Shown: positions 1 to 9,923, counted from the first letter of the stretch. The stretch is DNA of 64,000 bases from Pseudomonadota bacterium (GCA_039024915.1 JBCCPK010000005.1:310001-374000), one strand, 5' to 3'. Translations and numbers: made by a program. The notes: generated from the letters alone by a model not told the origin.

Positions 1-369
1 CCGGTCCGCCTCAACGCTTGTGGGATTGGCTTCGAGCGTGATTTCGGCGGATTTGCTGACCGCCCAGAGTTCGCGGATGGCGCCGAGGATCGTCTGAACC
101 GTTTCAGGGCTCATCAGGCTTGGCGTGCCGCCGCCAAAAAAGATGCTTGAGACCGTGCGTCCCTTCGTACGCTCCGCCATCGCTTCCAACTCGGTTCGGA
201 AGGCTTGCGCATAGCGCTCTTCGTCAACACCCTTGGCGCGAACATGTGAGTTGAAATCGCAATAGGGGCACTTCGAGGCGCAGAACGGCCAGTGCACGTA
301 AACGCCGAAGCCAGCATCTTCGTCCCGCTTTATCGGCTGAAACCGATGATCCGTCGCCGCGCTGTCCAC
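1..369 (-). CDS. hemW: HemW-like radical SAM protein, N-terminal part (cut by window edge)
   Basis: Radical SAM protein of the HemN/HemW family; HemW is regarded as a heme chaperone rather than a true coproporphyrinogen oxidase. Visible are the first 123 codons. The radical SAM cluster motif CX3CX2C sits at residues 30, 34 and 37 inside a HWPFCASKCPYCDFNSH stretch, followed by the family GGGTPSLM motif near residue 80. The start chosen is a GTG only 2 nt downstream of the rdgB stop, which implies translation coupled to rdgB; no ATG fits before the cluster motif. The C-terminal two thirds lie outside the window. It closes an rph-rdgB-hemW run, a common alphaproteobacterial order. The family is certain; HemW rather than HemN rests on the context and motif spacing. 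Confidence 0.9.
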   Translation of the reverse strand, partial: MDSAATDHRFQPIKRDEDAGFGVYVHWPFCASKCPYCDFNSHVRAKGVDEERYAQAFRTELEAMAERTKGRTVSSIFFGGGTPSLMSPETVQTILGAIRELWAVSKSAEITLEANPTSVEADR

Positions 370-371
370 GG

Positions 372-1022
372 TCAGGCCGGCCCCGCCGATGCGATGGCGT
401 TGAACAGTTTTTCGAACGCTCGCGCGCGGTGCGACAGGCCGCTGGTTTGTCCGGGAATCCAGCCGTGCTTCTCTTCGGCGGTCATCTCGCCAAACGTGAT
501 CTCAAAGCCCTCCGGCTTGAACATGGGATCGTAGCCGAAGCCCTTTTCGCCCCGTGGCGGCCAGACAAGTGTGCCTTCAACCTCGCCTCGGAACGTCACC
601 TCAGAACCATCGATCTTGATGAGGGCAAGCACGGCAACGAAGCGCGCGGTTCGTTCGTTTGGATCGCGAGCACCGACGCTTTGGAGCTTTTCCTCCACCG
701 TCCGCATGGCCATGGTGAAGTCGCGATCCGGACCGGCCCAGTCGGCGGTGTAGACCCCCGGGTCTCCGCCCAACGCATCAACGCACAAACCCGAGTCGTC
801 CGACAGGCTCGCGGCACCCGTCGCGGCATAGCCCGCCCGTGCTTTGATCAGTGCGTTCTCTTCGAACGTCGTGCCGGTCTCTTCCGGCACCTCCAGTTCG
901 AGGTCAGCCGCCGAGGTCACCGGCAGACCTGTCGGCTCCAGTAACTGCCGTAGCTCGTCGATCTTGCCGCGGTTGTGGCTGGCGATCAGAAGTCGCTCGC
1001 CAAACCCCTTGAGCGCGACCAT
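372..1022 (-). CDS. rdgB: Non-canonical purine NTP pyrophosphatase (RdgB/HAM1)
   Basis: Hydrolyses dITP, XTP and ITP to monophosphates, keeping deaminated purines out of DNA and RNA. The 216-residue protein shows the family motifs in order: [10 protein letters not shown] near the N-terminus (substrate loop), [11 protein letters not shown] with the conserved acidic pair, FGYDPMF, and [10 protein letters not shown] near the C-terminus. The open frame runs 44 codons further upstream, but that part overlaps rph and is not family-like. The ATG at 1022 begins [17 protein letters not shown] and lies 4 nt after the rph stop. Cotranscription with rph upstream and hemW downstream is likely. Confidence 0.95.
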   Translation of the reverse strand: MVALKGFGERLLIASHNRGKIDELRQLLEPTGLPVTSAADLELEVPEETGTTFEENALIKARAGYAATGAASLSDDSGLCVDALGGDPGVYTADWAGPDRDFTMAMRTVEEKLQSVGARDPNERTARFVAVLALIKIDGSEVTFRGEVEGTLVWPPRGEKGFGYDPMFKPEGFEITFGEMTAEEKHGWIPGQTSGLSHRARAFEKLFNAIASAGPA

Positions 1023-1026
1023 TCTG

Positions 1027-1743
<717 letters not shown>

Positions 1744-1860
1744 GGTTTCGCCTCTGCGAAGCAATGTGAAGGAATTGCCCGCCTTTACGCGTCACCGATC
1801 AAGCTTGCAAGACGCTTTGCAACTATGGAAGTCTCAGAAATCTTCCACTAAATCGTCCTT

Positions 1861-2997
1861 ATGAGTGTAAACCCGCCCGGCTCCCGCCCTTTTGGAACCC
1901 TGTCAACTGAGGGTGACGCGACCTCACCGAGGCTCGAGGATCTCGATGAGCGGTCGCGCGACATTTTCAGGCGCGTCGTCGATCATTATCTCGAAGCGGG
2001 CGAGCCGCTTGGCTCGCGGACGCTGAGCCGCGACCTGGGGCGCAGCAACGCGCACACCTCGCTTTCTCCTGCGACTATCCGAAACGTCATGAGCGATCTG
2101 GAGGCGTTGGGACTGGTCTTCGCGCCTCACATCTCAGCGGGTCGGCTCCCGACCGAACTTGGGCTGCGCTTCTTTGTCGATGCCTTCATGGAGGTGGGGT
2201 CCATTGCGGAGGATGCGCGCAAGTCGCTCGACGCGAACCTCAACGCTAAACGCCAGACAGGGTCTGTTGAGGATGTCTTGGCGGAAACGTCCTCGCTCTT
2301 GTCGGGGCTCACAGCGGGCGCCGGGCTTGTGTTGGCATCGAAAGCGGATCGTCGGCTCAAACACATCGAGTTTATACGCTTGGAGCCGACAAAGGGTCTG
2401 GTGGTGCTGGTTGGCGAAGACTCACAGGTTGAAAACCGTCTGATTGACCTGCCGGAGGGATTGCCAGCATCCGCTCTGTCCGAGGCGAGTAATTTTCTGA
2501 ACGCGCATCTACGCGGGATGACGCTCAGTGAGGCGCGCAAGGCGCTCGCCGAACAAGAGAAAGCACTGTCCGAAGAAGTTGGCAGGTTGACCCGCGCACT
2601 GGTCGACGCGGGTCTGGCCAGTTGGGCCGGAGCGGAAGAGGGCAACCCTCAACAGCTCATTGTGCGTGGGCGCGCTAACCTGCTCGAGGATGTATCGGCA
2701 CTAGAAGATCTTGAACGTATCCGACTGCTTTTTGAGGATCTTGATTCAAAGAAAGAGTTGACGCGTCTTCTCAACGCTGCGGAGACGGCGGACGGTGTGC
2801 GCATTTTCATAGGTTCGGAAAACAAGCTGTTCTCCCTGTCGGGTTCCTCAATGATCGTTGCGCCCTATCATGACGATGCCGGCACGATTGTTGGTGCGGT
2901 CGGGGTCATTGGCCCGACACGGCTGAATTACAGCCGTATTGTCCCGGTGGTTGACTATACGGCGGGCCTCGTAAGTCGGCTAATGTCCTCAAGCTGA
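1861..2997 (+). CDS. hrcA: Heat-inducible transcription repressor HrcA
   Basis: HrcA represses chaperone operons by binding CIRCE operators and needs GroE to fold. The 378-residue protein has the winged-helix region LDERSRDIFRRVVDHYLEAGEPLGSRTLSR followed by SLSPATIRNVMSDLEALGL and SAGRLPTELGLRFFVD, the family signature, then the GAF-like domain ending VGVIGPTRLNYSRIVPVVDYTA. It is divergent from rph and followed by grpE, a conserved alphaproteobacterial pairing. I could not find a CIRCE inverted repeat in its upstream region, so autoregulation through CIRCE is not supported here. Confidence 0.96.
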   Translation: MSVNPPGSRPFGTLSTEGDATSPRLEDLDERSRDIFRRVVDHYLEAGEPLGSRTLSRDLGRSNAHTSLSPATIRNVMSDLEALGLVFAPHISAGRLPTELGLRFFVDAFMEVGSIAEDARKSLDANLNAKRQTGSVEDVLAETSSLLSGLTAGAGLVLASKADRRLKHIEFIRLEPTKGLVVLVGEDSQVENRLIDLPEGLPASALSEASNFLNAHLRGMTLSEARKALAEQEKALSEEVGRLTRALVDAGLASWAGAEEGNPQQLIVRGRANLLEDVSALEDLERIRLLFEDLDSKKELTRLLNAAETADGVRIFIGSENKLFSLSGSSMIVAPYHDDAGTIVGAVGVIGPTRLNYSRIVPVVDYTAGLVSRLMSSS

Positions 2998-3087
2998 CCT
3001 TGTGTGACGTTGCACACTTGATTTTTGGTGCCCTAGCCCTGATATCGCACACCCGATACGCGAACTGTGCAAGCGATGAGGATAATC

Positions 3088-3840
3088 ATGAGCGGTGGGG
3101 ACAAGTCAGCGGAGCAACGCGCGGCGGAAGACGCAGCCGCTGCCATCCATGCCGACGAGGCTGCCGAAGCCGCTGAGGAAGCCATCAACGAGGCCCTTGG
3201 AGACCTTGATGAGGGCGGAGAACCGAGCGCGTGGGAGACCGCACCGACCGAGGGCCCTGACTACGAGGCTGTGATCGGCGCGCTGCAGGATGAGATGGAG
3301 CAGATGCGCGAGATGCGTCTGCGCGATGCCGCGGAAATGGAAAACCTGCGCCGCCGCACGGCCCGTGAAGTTGCGGACGCCAAAAAGTTCGCAGTTTCCA
3401 GCTTTGCGCGCGACTTGCTTTCGGTTTCCGATAATCTGACGCGCGCGCAGACTGTCATCAGCGACGATGACAAAGCGGCTGCATCCGATGTTTGGCGTAA
3501 CCTTCTTGAAGGCGTCCAGATGACAGAGCGCGAGTTGCTTTCGGTGCTCGACAAAAATGGTGTCAAAAAAATCGACCCCAGGGGCTCGCGTTTCGACCCC
3601 AACCAGCACCAGGCCATGTTTGAAGTGCCTGATCCATCTCAGCCTGCCGGAATGGTCACCGAGGTGGTTGCACCCGGTTTCATGATTGGTGAACGCGTTC
3701 TGCGGCCCGCTATGGTCGGTGTCTCGAAGGGTGGCCCAAAGATGGACCCGAAGGTTGAGCGGCGCGGAGCCGCTGAACCCGAGCAAGCGCCGAAGCCGAC
3801 TGACGGTGCGCATACCGAAGGCGTCGATCGTTCGGTCTAA
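3088..3840 (+). CDS. grpE: Nucleotide exchange factor GrpE
   Basis: Nucleotide exchange factor for DnaK. The 250-residue product starts MSGGDKSAEQRAAED at an ATG with GAGG seven bases upstream, rather than at the ATG 21 bases earlier. A long acidic, Ala-rich N-terminal arm (residues 1-70) leads into the coiled-coil dimerisation helix with RDAAEMENLRRRTAREVADAKKFA, and the C-terminal beta domain carries FDPNQHQAMFEVP and VVAPGFMIGERVLRPAMVGVSKG, the GrpE signature. It lies 90 bp after hrcA; that gap may hold its own promoter. The C-terminal tail after the signature is charged and probably disordered. Confidence 0.95.
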   Translation: MSGGDKSAEQRAAEDAAAAIHADEAAEAAEEAINEALGDLDEGGEPSAWETAPTEGPDYEAVIGALQDEMEQMREMRLRDAAEMENLRRRTAREVADAKKFAVSSFARDLLSVSDNLTRAQTVISDDDKAAASDVWRNLLEGVQMTERELLSVLDKNGVKKIDPRGSRFDPNQHQAMFEVPDPSQPAGMVTEVVAPGFMIGERVLRPAMVGVSKGGPKMDPKVERRGAAEPEQAPKPTDGAHTEGVDRSV

Positions 3841-3947
3841 GCGGCGGAACTGTGACTCCCTGCCACTGTCATCTTATGCTAGTTTAACGGGGTGGTCCCG
3901 GGCGACCGGAAGACCTGTCGACGCTTACTGCCTCGGGGGAGATGCAC

Positions 3948-4346
3948 ATGACCGACCATGGCTATTTTCACTGGAATGAATTGATGACCCGTGATGTGGA
4001 GGGAACAAAGGCCTTCTACACCGATGCCTTGGGCTGGGATTGGGAGTCGATGTCGATGCCTGATGGTATGTACCACTGCGCTGTTGTCGGCGGTCAGATG
4101 GTTGCCGGGCTGTTCGACATCACCGGCCGGGACGAGTTTGCCAACGTACCCGCGTCATGGATGGCCTACATTGCGGTCGATGATGTGGATGCGCGGCTCG
4201 AAAAGGCGACCGCAAGCGGTGCCAAGGTCATGGGTGAACCATTTGACGTGCCCGGCGTTGGGCGGATCGCGATGGTCATGCAGCCTGATGGTGCCATGAT
4301 CGGGTGGATGACCCCATCAGACGAGCCGATGCCAGCCGAAGGCTAA
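3948..4346 (+). CDS. VOC (glyoxalase/bleomycin-resistance) family protein
   Basis: Single-module vicinal-oxygen-chelate protein of 132 residues. It has the typical opening HWNELMTRDVEGTKAFYTDALGWDWE, a central MAYIAVDDVDARLEKATASGAKVMGEPFDVPGVGRIAMVMQPDGAMIGWM, and thus two beta-alpha-beta units. Start chosen at the second ATG because GGGGGA lies 7 bp upstream. Single-module VOC proteins of this group are annotated as lactoylglutathione lyase-like, but the substrate cannot be told from sequence. It is convergent with the SMP-30 gene, with a single base between the stop codons and no clear terminator. Confidence 0.85.
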   Translation: MTDHGYFHWNELMTRDVEGTKAFYTDALGWDWESMSMPDGMYHCAVVGGQMVAGLFDITGRDEFANVPASWMAYIAVDDVDARLEKATASGAKVMGEPFDVPGVGRIAMVMQPDGAMIGWMTPSDEPMPAEG

Positions 4347-4347
4347 G

Positions 4348-5277
4348 CTAACTAAGCTTTGGCCCGGTCCAGAAGCCTGTCACACTCAAGTCCACCGCAT
4401 AAAGGCTGGTCGAAGACGTGATGTAGAGCCGGGCCAAGTTTGGTCCGCCGAAAACGACGTTAGCGGTTTTCTCGGGTACCTTGATCTTGCCGATGAGAGT
4501 CCCGTCAGGCTCGAAGCAATGAACGCCATCGAATGCGCTGGTCCAGATGCGGCTATCGGTGTCGAACCGAAAACCATCGAATAAGCCTGCTTCGCATTCG
4601 GCGAACACCTCTCCGCTCGAAAGTGACATCCCATCTTCGGACACTTTGAAGCGACGCATATGATGCTCGCCGCTTTCAAAGTGCGTTGCGCCCGTGTCGA
4701 CGATGAAAAGCTCGCTCTCATCGGGTGAAAACGCGATACCGTTGGGGCAGGTGAAATCGTTGGCTACCCGCGTGACCTCGCCGGATGGATCAATCCGATA
4801 AACGTGCCGCCCATCCTGCTCCATCGGGGCTTCGAACCCTTCATGGTTGGAGATGATTCCGTAGAACGGGTCGGTGAACCACACCGAGTCATCTGATTTC
4901 ACCACCACATCGTTAGGACTGTTGAGCTTCTTGCCATCATACTGATCGGCGAGGGTGGTGATCGAGCCGTCGTGCTCAACGCGCGTAATCGATCGTGTGC
5001 CGTGCTCACACGCGACGATCCGGCCCTGGCGGTCCAGCGTCGAACCATTTGTGTAAGCGTCTTGACCCTTTCGGATTTCGCCGACCGAACCCGTCAGCTC
5101 GCAGTACCGCAGGCGCCTGTCGTTCGGAATGTCGGACCATATGACCGAACGCCACGCCGGAGAGTACACCGGTCCCTCGGACCAAACCGCGCCGGTCCAG
5201 AGTTTCTCCAGTGGTGCATCGCGGTTGATGCAAGCTTCAAAACGCGGATCGCGCACCTCGTAGATGTCGTGGCTCAT
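4348..5277 (-). CDS. SMP-30/gluconolactonase/LRE family hydrolase
   Basis: Six-bladed beta-propeller lactonase-type protein of 309 residues. The motifs WSEGPVYSPAWRSVIWSDIPNDRRLRY (metal-ligand Glu in SEGP), LNSPNDVVVKSDDSVWFTDP and FTCPNGIAFSPDESELFIVDTG match SMP-30/gluconolactonase proteins, which use a divalent cation. The start is the ATG at 5277 with GGGGGAA just upstream, overlapping the stop of alkB by 4 nt (ATGA), so the two are probably translationally coupled. Substrate unknown; sugar lactones are the usual guess for the family. Confidence 0.88.
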   Translation of the reverse strand: MSHDIYEVRDPRFEACINRDAPLEKLWTGAVWSEGPVYSPAWRSVIWSDIPNDRRLRYCELTGSVGEIRKGQDAYTNGSTLDRQGRIVACEHGTRSITRVEHDGSITTLADQYDGKKLNSPNDVVVKSDDSVWFTDPFYGIISNHEGFEAPMEQDGRHVYRIDPSGEVTRVANDFTCPNGIAFSPDESELFIVDTGATHFESGEHHMRRFKVSEDGMSLSSGEVFAECEAGLFDGFRFDTDSRIWTSAFDGVHCFEPDGTLIGKIKVPEKTANVVFGGPNLARLYITSSTSLYAVDLSVTGFWTGPKLS

Positions 5278-5933
5278 TGTGTTTCCCCCAAGATGGCTGG
5301 GCTGGGTGTAACCCGCCTCATCGTTAGATTGATCCGCCCGGGCGCGTCGAGCAGCGTCGACGTTCCTGGATAGATGCGGCTCACGCCGTGATAGCAAAGC
5401 CGCGCCGGGCCGCCCAGCACCAGAACGTCCCCAGACGTTAGGCGGATCGCTTCGGTTTTGCCGCCCCGTGTCGGACCACCCAGCCGGAAAAGCGCGTCAT
5501 CGCCCAGCGAAACGGATACAACTGGCGCGCCGAACTCTTGCTCATCGCGGTCTTGATGCAGCCCCATCTTTGCGTCCGGCCCGTACCAGTTGATCAAACA
5601 GGCTTCCGGCGGTGGCGCCGTCGGTGCCACGCTCTGCCACAGCGTGATCAAGGCGTCTGGGATCGGTGGCCAAGGCTCGTTCGTGGTAGGGTGATGGCTC
5701 TGATAGCGATACCCGGACCGATCGGCGACCCAACCGAGAGTTCCGCCGTTCGACATGCGTACCGACAGCGGCTTTCCGGTCCGCGGCATGGATGGAACGA
5801 AAAGCGGCGCCTTGCGCAGCATCGCGCGAATGTCCGCTACAAGTGAGCGTTGCGCGTCTCGATCAAGCGCACCGGGGAAGAGAAGGCACCCCGGTTGAGA
5901 TGTTGTGACCGAGACAGTTGGACGAAGATCCAT
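5274..5933 (-). CDS. alkB: Alpha-ketoglutarate-dependent dioxygenase AlkB
   Basis: Fe(II)/2-oxoglutarate dioxygenase that removes alkyl groups such as 1-methyladenine and 3-methylcytosine from DNA and RNA. The 219-residue product has the iron triad His126, Asp128 (LHQDRDE) and His182 (CYHGVSRI), and the 2-oxoglutarate-binding RINLTMRR segment with Arg200 and Arg206. Upstream NWYGPDAKMGLHQDRDE is typical of bacterial AlkB. It is first in a two-gene unit with the SMP-30 gene. No Ada-box sequence was recognised upstream. Confidence 0.94.
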   Translation of the reverse strand: MDLRPTVSVTTSQPGCLLFPGALDRDAQRSLVADIRAMLRKAPLFVPSMPRTGKPLSVRMSNGGTLGWVADRSGYRYQSHHPTTNEPWPPIPDALITLWQSVAPTAPPPEACLINWYGPDAKMGLHQDRDEQEFGAPVVSVSLGDDALFRLGGPTRGGKTEAIRLTSGDVLVLGGPARLCYHGVSRIYPGTSTLLDAPGRINLTMRRVTPSPAILGETQ

Positions 5934-6048
5934 CCGATTAGGCCACCTTTATCCGATCCGTGGAGCGAACTGATCGTGGCGTGGCTTTCAAGGGCAGCAC
6001 AGTGTTAAAGCTCCTTTTCAAGACGCTTGAGCGCTAAGCTCCATCCCT

Positions 6049-6918
6049 GTGAAGTTCAACATCGCAATGACACCTCGTTCAGCAAAGACACCCGACATGC
6101 CAAAGGTTCGGGTGGCCCATATTCATGTCCCAAAGTGTGCCGGTTCAACGGTCGAAGCCCATCTGAAAGCCTGTCTTGGTGAACGATATCTGACCGCGCC
6201 TGCCCGCGGTCGGAAAGCCGTTCTCGCTTATTCCGGCAGGAAGTACGATCAGCGAAAGCTGGCCGCCGAACGGACGAAGCTTGACGCCATTTCCGGCCAT
6301 TTCATCGGGCGCTCGATCGCCACGGTGCTCAGCGACAGGCCGCTCGTCACGACACTCATCCTCCGCGATCCGATTGACCTGATGCTGTCTTGGGTCAACT
6401 TCCGAAACATGCGCTATGTCAGTCAGGGTCGAGGCGCAATCCCTCTTGAGGTTGCCTTGCGAGCCCTGCCCGATGAGCCAACAAGCAAGTTTCTGCTCGA
6501 GCGCTGGTGCGAGGTTCCGTGGCCTATACTCGCCACACTGTCGCGGGACCGCAAGCGCGCCATGCTTGATGAGGCGCTCGGAGACGTCGATACCATCGTG
6601 GATATCAGTGAAGCCGATCAGCTTGTTCGCTCCATGGGTGATCTCCTGGACATCGCTGCAAAGGCCCAACGGGAGAACACGTCGCAACAGTGGATGGCGC
6701 AGACCGGGTGGCGACCAATAATGCGTGACCAGCTTGATGATCGGCTCGTTGCTGATCTTTCCAGTCGCACGCAGCTCGATAGCTATATTTGGCGCCGCTG
6801 GGCGCTGAAGCAGGATATCGCGTTCGAGCCGCGCCCTGCCCGCCCATTTCTCGTCAGCGAATCGACCCGCGCAGTCGCACAGCTCCAGCGCCGTTGGCAC
6901 CGCAGCAAAACTGCGTGA
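6049..6918 (+). CDS. Sulfotransferase-like family protein
   Basis: Putative cytosolic sulfotransferase of 289 residues. HIHVPKCAGSTVEAHL near residue 25 resembles the 5'-phosphosulfate loop of PAPS-dependent sulfotransferases, and LILRDPIDLMLSWVNF near residue 105 resembles the 3'-phosphate-binding segment. The remaining sequence is divergent and the acceptor is unknown. The open frame begins with GTG at 6049; an ATG at 6067 is an alternative and neither has a strong ribosome binding site. It stands alone with flanking gaps over 100 bp. Such genes in alphaproteobacteria often modify surface glycans, but nothing nearby confirms that. Confidence 0.7.
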   Translation: MKFNIAMTPRSAKTPDMPKVRVAHIHVPKCAGSTVEAHLKACLGERYLTAPARGRKAVLAYSGRKYDQRKLAAERTKLDAISGHFIGRSIATVLSDRPLVTTLILRDPIDLMLSWVNFRNMRYVSQGRGAIPLEVALRALPDEPTSKFLLERWCEVPWPILATLSRDRKRAMLDEALGDVDTIVDISEADQLVRSMGDLLDIAAKAQRENTSQQWMAQTGWRPIMRDQLDDRLVADLSSRTQLDSYIWRRWALKQDIAFEPRPARPFLVSESTRAVAQLQRRWHRSKTA

Positions 6919-7086
6919 ATAGGCCCTAGCCTCGCAACACAATTGCCGCATTGGTTCGCTTTGCTGAACGCAATGTTGTCGAAGACGAGGCTAGCTTTGC
7001 GAGAGCTTTGGTCTAAGTCACCGGCTATCGAATGCCGATTGGGGCGCGTCTGAAGATGATGCTCCGGCAACGCACAAGGAGCTATC

Positions 7087-7725
7087 ATGTCCAAAGTTCA
7101 GCCTACCCGATCAAAGCTGAGCACCGCTTTGATCATCACAACAGCGCTCGCCGGCTTTGCGATGCCCGCGCAAGCTGCCGACCTCGCTATCCCCTCAGGA
7201 ACCTACACCAACGACCCGACACACACATCGTTCCTCTGGTCGGTGAACCATCTCGGCCTGTCGGAATACACCGCACGTTTCAATACCGTTGAAGCAACTG
7301 TGGAACTCGACGCAGATGACATCTCGAATTCGACCCTCACAGCGACCATTGATATGGGCTCGGTCGATACAGATTTCCCGTTCCCCCAGAATACCGATTT
7401 TAATGCAGAGTTGCGCGGATCGGACTGGTTGAACGTGCCCGACCACCCGCAAGCAACCTTCACATCGACGCAGGTGACCAAAACCGGTGATACCACCGCG
7501 ACGGTCGCAGGTGATCTGAGCTTTCGCGGTTTGACCTTGCCGGTCACGCTGGACGTCGAGCTGATCGGCGCCCTTGAGCAGCATCCGTTCATGCCGGTCG
7601 CCGCCTTCGGTATCCAGGCAACAGGGACAATCGACCGTTCCGAGTTTGGGTTTGATCGCTTTGTGCCCAATGTTGGTGCCGCTGTCGCCATAGAGATCAA
7701 CGCTGAGTTCTTGCAACAGATGTAA
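7087..7725 (+). CDS. Periplasmic YceI family protein
   Basis: Lipocalin-like YceI protein of 212 residues; family members bind polyisoprenoids. The N-terminus has a signal peptide (basic start, hydrophobic STALIITTALAGFAM, cleavage after AQA near residue 30). The mature part shows YTNDPTHTSFLWSVNHLGLSEYTARF, the sequence LRGSDWLNVPDHPQATFTST and the closing FGIQATGTIDRSEFGFDRFVP, all YceI signatures. GGAG-type ribosome binding site just upstream. It precedes by about 100 bp a gene encoding a cytochrome b561 fused to a second YceI domain, the usual partnership of these families. Confidence 0.93.
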   Translation: MSKVQPTRSKLSTALIITTALAGFAMPAQAADLAIPSGTYTNDPTHTSFLWSVNHLGLSEYTARFNTVEATVELDADDISNSTLTATIDMGSVDTDFPFPQNTDFNAELRGSDWLNVPDHPQATFTSTQVTKTGDTTATVAGDLSFRGLTLPVTLDVELIGALEQHPFMPVAAFGIQATGTIDRSEFGFDRFVPNVGAAVAIEINAEFLQQM

Positions 7726-7826
7726 TCTCACAGCTGCCGCCAGAGGCCTGTACGCAATGCGTCAGCCCTTCGTTCGAAGCGGCGATCTGAAAACAAGCGC
7801 GGCCATTCAGGTTCGAGGAGCGAAAG

Positions 7827-9092
7827 ATGGCAGTATCTGTATCCGGGTCTGTGATCGACCAAGACCGTTCCGACCAACGCTATTCGGCGGTGGCGATCGT
7901 CCTGCACTGGGCAATCGCCATCGCCATTGCTTTTCAGGTCATTGGTGGCAAGTGGATGGTATCCGCTGGGGCGCAGGCGACCCAAAGTGTTTTCACAATC
8001 TTCCAAATCCACAAGACCATCGGGCTGAGCATTCTTGCTCTGACCATCGCCCGGATTATCTGGCGGCTCGCCAACCCTGCGCCAGCCCTGCCTGAGGGCA
8101 TGACGAAGTTAGAGATCGTCGCCTCGAAGGGCACCCACATTGCGTTTTACATCCTGTTGATTGCACTCCCGCTGACGGGCTGGGCCATGGCGTCGGTTTC
8201 CCCTACTGGCGTGCCGACGCTGTTTGCGTTGATCGAAGGGCTGCCGTTCGCGCATTTGCCCTACGGTGATCTGAGCCTAGACATGCGGCACACCGTCGAA
8301 GGCGTTTTCAAGAACGCGCATGCGTACCTGTCCTTCGCGATGGGCGGTCTGATCGCCCTGCACATCGCTGCGGCGCTCAAGCACCAATTTGTTGCCCGCG
8401 ATAACTTAATTGCGCGGATGGTGATTTCGGCGCGTACGGCACCGATACGAGCGGGAAAGTTTTCGACAGGTTGCGCGGCATTTGGTGCTGCAGCGGTTTT
8501 CCTGGTTTCGGGCATTGCTTGGGGCATTGCCCAACGCGCGCCCGCTTCATCCTCTGTGGCTGCGGTGTCCTCTGAGCCGGTCGCATCAACACCGGGCGAG
8601 GCTTGGGTTATCGATCATGAGGCCAGCTCGCTCGGCTTTTCGATCACATTCACAGGTTCGCCCGTTGAAGGCAGCATCGCCACATGGTCTGGCGATGTCG
8701 TGTTTGACCCTGCCAATCTTGATGACGCGGAAGCCGTCATAACGATCGACGCGGCGTCCATTTCCATTGCCAATCCTATGTTGCAACCTCAGGCCGGAGG
8801 CGCAGATGGCTTTGATGCGGTCAACCACCCCGTCGCCATTTACGAGGCAAATGCGTTTCGCGCCAACGATGACGGCAGTTTCTCCGCCGAAGGGGAGCTG
8901 ACGCTGCGGGGCGTTACAGCAGATGCGCCATTAACCTTCACCTTTGAAGAAACGGACGGGGTGGCGCGGGTGATCGGCGCAGCCGAGATCAACCGCCTCG
9001 ACTTCGGCATTGGCGCGGTTGGCGCGGCCGATGAAAGCTGGCTGCAGCACACAGTGACAGTTGAGTTCACCCTTCAGGCAAATCGGCCCTAG
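7827..9092 (+). CDS. Cytochrome b561 fused to YceI domain
   Basis: Two-domain protein of 421 residues. Residues 1-230 are a four-helix membrane cytochrome b561: YSAVAIVLHWAIAIAIAF (haem-ligand His in the first helix), QIHKTIGLSILALTIARIIWR, IAFYILLIALPLTGWAM and AYLSFAMGGLIALHIAAALKHQF. A fifth hydrophobic segment near 215-235 leads into a YceI domain (residues 250-421), with WVIDHEASSLGFSITFTGSPVEGSI, NHPVAIYEANAF and RLDFGIGAVGAADESW, expected in the periplasm. GGAG lies upstream of the ATG. The stand-alone YceI gene directly before it suggests a two-gene unit. Function is inferred: membrane electron transfer linked to isoprenoid or quinone handling. Confidence 0.9.
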   Translation: MAVSVSGSVIDQDRSDQRYSAVAIVLHWAIAIAIAFQVIGGKWMVSAGAQATQSVFTIFQIHKTIGLSILALTIARIIWRLANPAPALPEGMTKLEIVASKGTHIAFYILLIALPLTGWAMASVSPTGVPTLFALIEGLPFAHLPYGDLSLDMRHTVEGVFKNAHAYLSFAMGGLIALHIAAALKHQFVARDNLIARMVISARTAPIRAGKFSTGCAAFGAAAVFLVSGIAWGIAQRAPASSSVAAVSSEPVASTPGEAWVIDHEASSLGFSITFTGSPVEGSIATWSGDVVFDPANLDDAEAVITIDAASISIANPMLQPQAGGADGFDAVNHPVAIYEANAFRANDDGSFSAEGELTLRGVTADAPLTFTFEETDGVARVIGAAEINRLDFGIGAVGAADESWLQHTVTVEFTLQANRP

Positions 9093-9254
9093 GACTGCGC
9101 ATGGGCCCATCATTGTTCCGTCATGGTGATCGGGCACGTCTCATCTGCGTAGAAGGTGGGTGTGTCGCGGTTGACAGGCGGAGAGAGGCACGCTTTCCCA
9201 TCGCCAGACGCAGCCATGATGTGTGATTCTTGAACTTTGAAAAGCCTATCGGCG

Positions 9255-9884
9255 ATGCCACCTAGCCAGCGATTGAACAAGCGTTCCACTCAGCACGATA
9301 CGGATCGTACCCTGGCTGCAAAGCTTGTCGATGACGGGCGTTTTATTCGGCAATGGCTGGACAACCCCTTGTCAATTGGCGCAATTGCCCCGTCGGGTCC
9401 TGAGCTGGCCGCCGCCATGGCGCGGGCGGTCGAACCGAACGTTGCTGGGCCGATTGTTGAGTTGGGGCCGGGCACAGGCGTGGTGACCCAAGCACTGGGC
9501 GCGCGCGGCATTGACCTTGATCGCCTGGTGCTGATTGAAGCGTGCGACGGGTTCGCTCATCTGCTTCGTAAACGATTTCCAAACGCGTGTGTCGTGCAGG
9601 GCGACGCGTTCGCGTTGCGGTCGCATCTTGCTAAGGAAACGCTTCCCCTCGCAGCTGTGGTATCCAGCCTACCGCTGTTGACGCGTCCGTATGACGAGCG
9701 TCGCTCGCTGCTCCTTGACGCGCTTGATCATCTGGCGCCCGGTGGCGGTTTTATTCAGTTTTCTTACGGACTTGGACCACCCGTGCGCCCTGAGTCCGGC
9801 CTGTTCTCGGTGACACGATCGGGTTGGATTGTCCGAAACATGCCCCCTGCCCGTGTTTGGGTCTATCGTAAGTGCCTGACCTGA
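9255..9884 (+). CDS. Class I SAM-dependent methyltransferase, PmtA-like phospholipid N-methyltransferase
   Basis: Protein of about 209 residues with the AdoMet-binding motif VELGPGTGVVTQAL. Its lead-in (RFIRQWLDNPLSIGAIAPSGPELAAAMA) and closing segments (VVSSLPLLTRP, PGGGFIQFSYG, RNMPPARVWVYRK) match the Agrobacterium/Rhizobium PmtA group, which methylates phosphatidylethanolamine on the way to phosphatidylcholine at the membrane. The frame opens 18 bp earlier with a TTG; the ATG was preferred although neither start has a strong ribosome binding site. It stands alone between the YceI fusion and the FMN reductase. PmtA is the best match, but related rRNA-dimethyltransferase-like proteins share these motifs. 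Confidence 0.78.
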   Translation: MPPSQRLNKRSTQHDTDRTLAAKLVDDGRFIRQWLDNPLSIGAIAPSGPELAAAMARAVEPNVAGPIVELGPGTGVVTQALGARGIDLDRLVLIEACDGFAHLLRKRFPNACVVQGDAFALRSHLAKETLPLAAVVSSLPLLTRPYDERRSLLLDALDHLAPGGGFIQFSYGLGPPVRPESGLFSVTRSGWIVRNMPPARVWVYRKCLT

Positions 9885-9923
9885 CGCGATAGTCCCCGCC
9901 ACCTCCTGACGAAAGCAACTGCC

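Noticed and set aside
1744-1860. CIRCE operator before hrcA
   Set aside because: No TTAGCACTC-N9-GAGTGCTAA-like inverted repeat is present.
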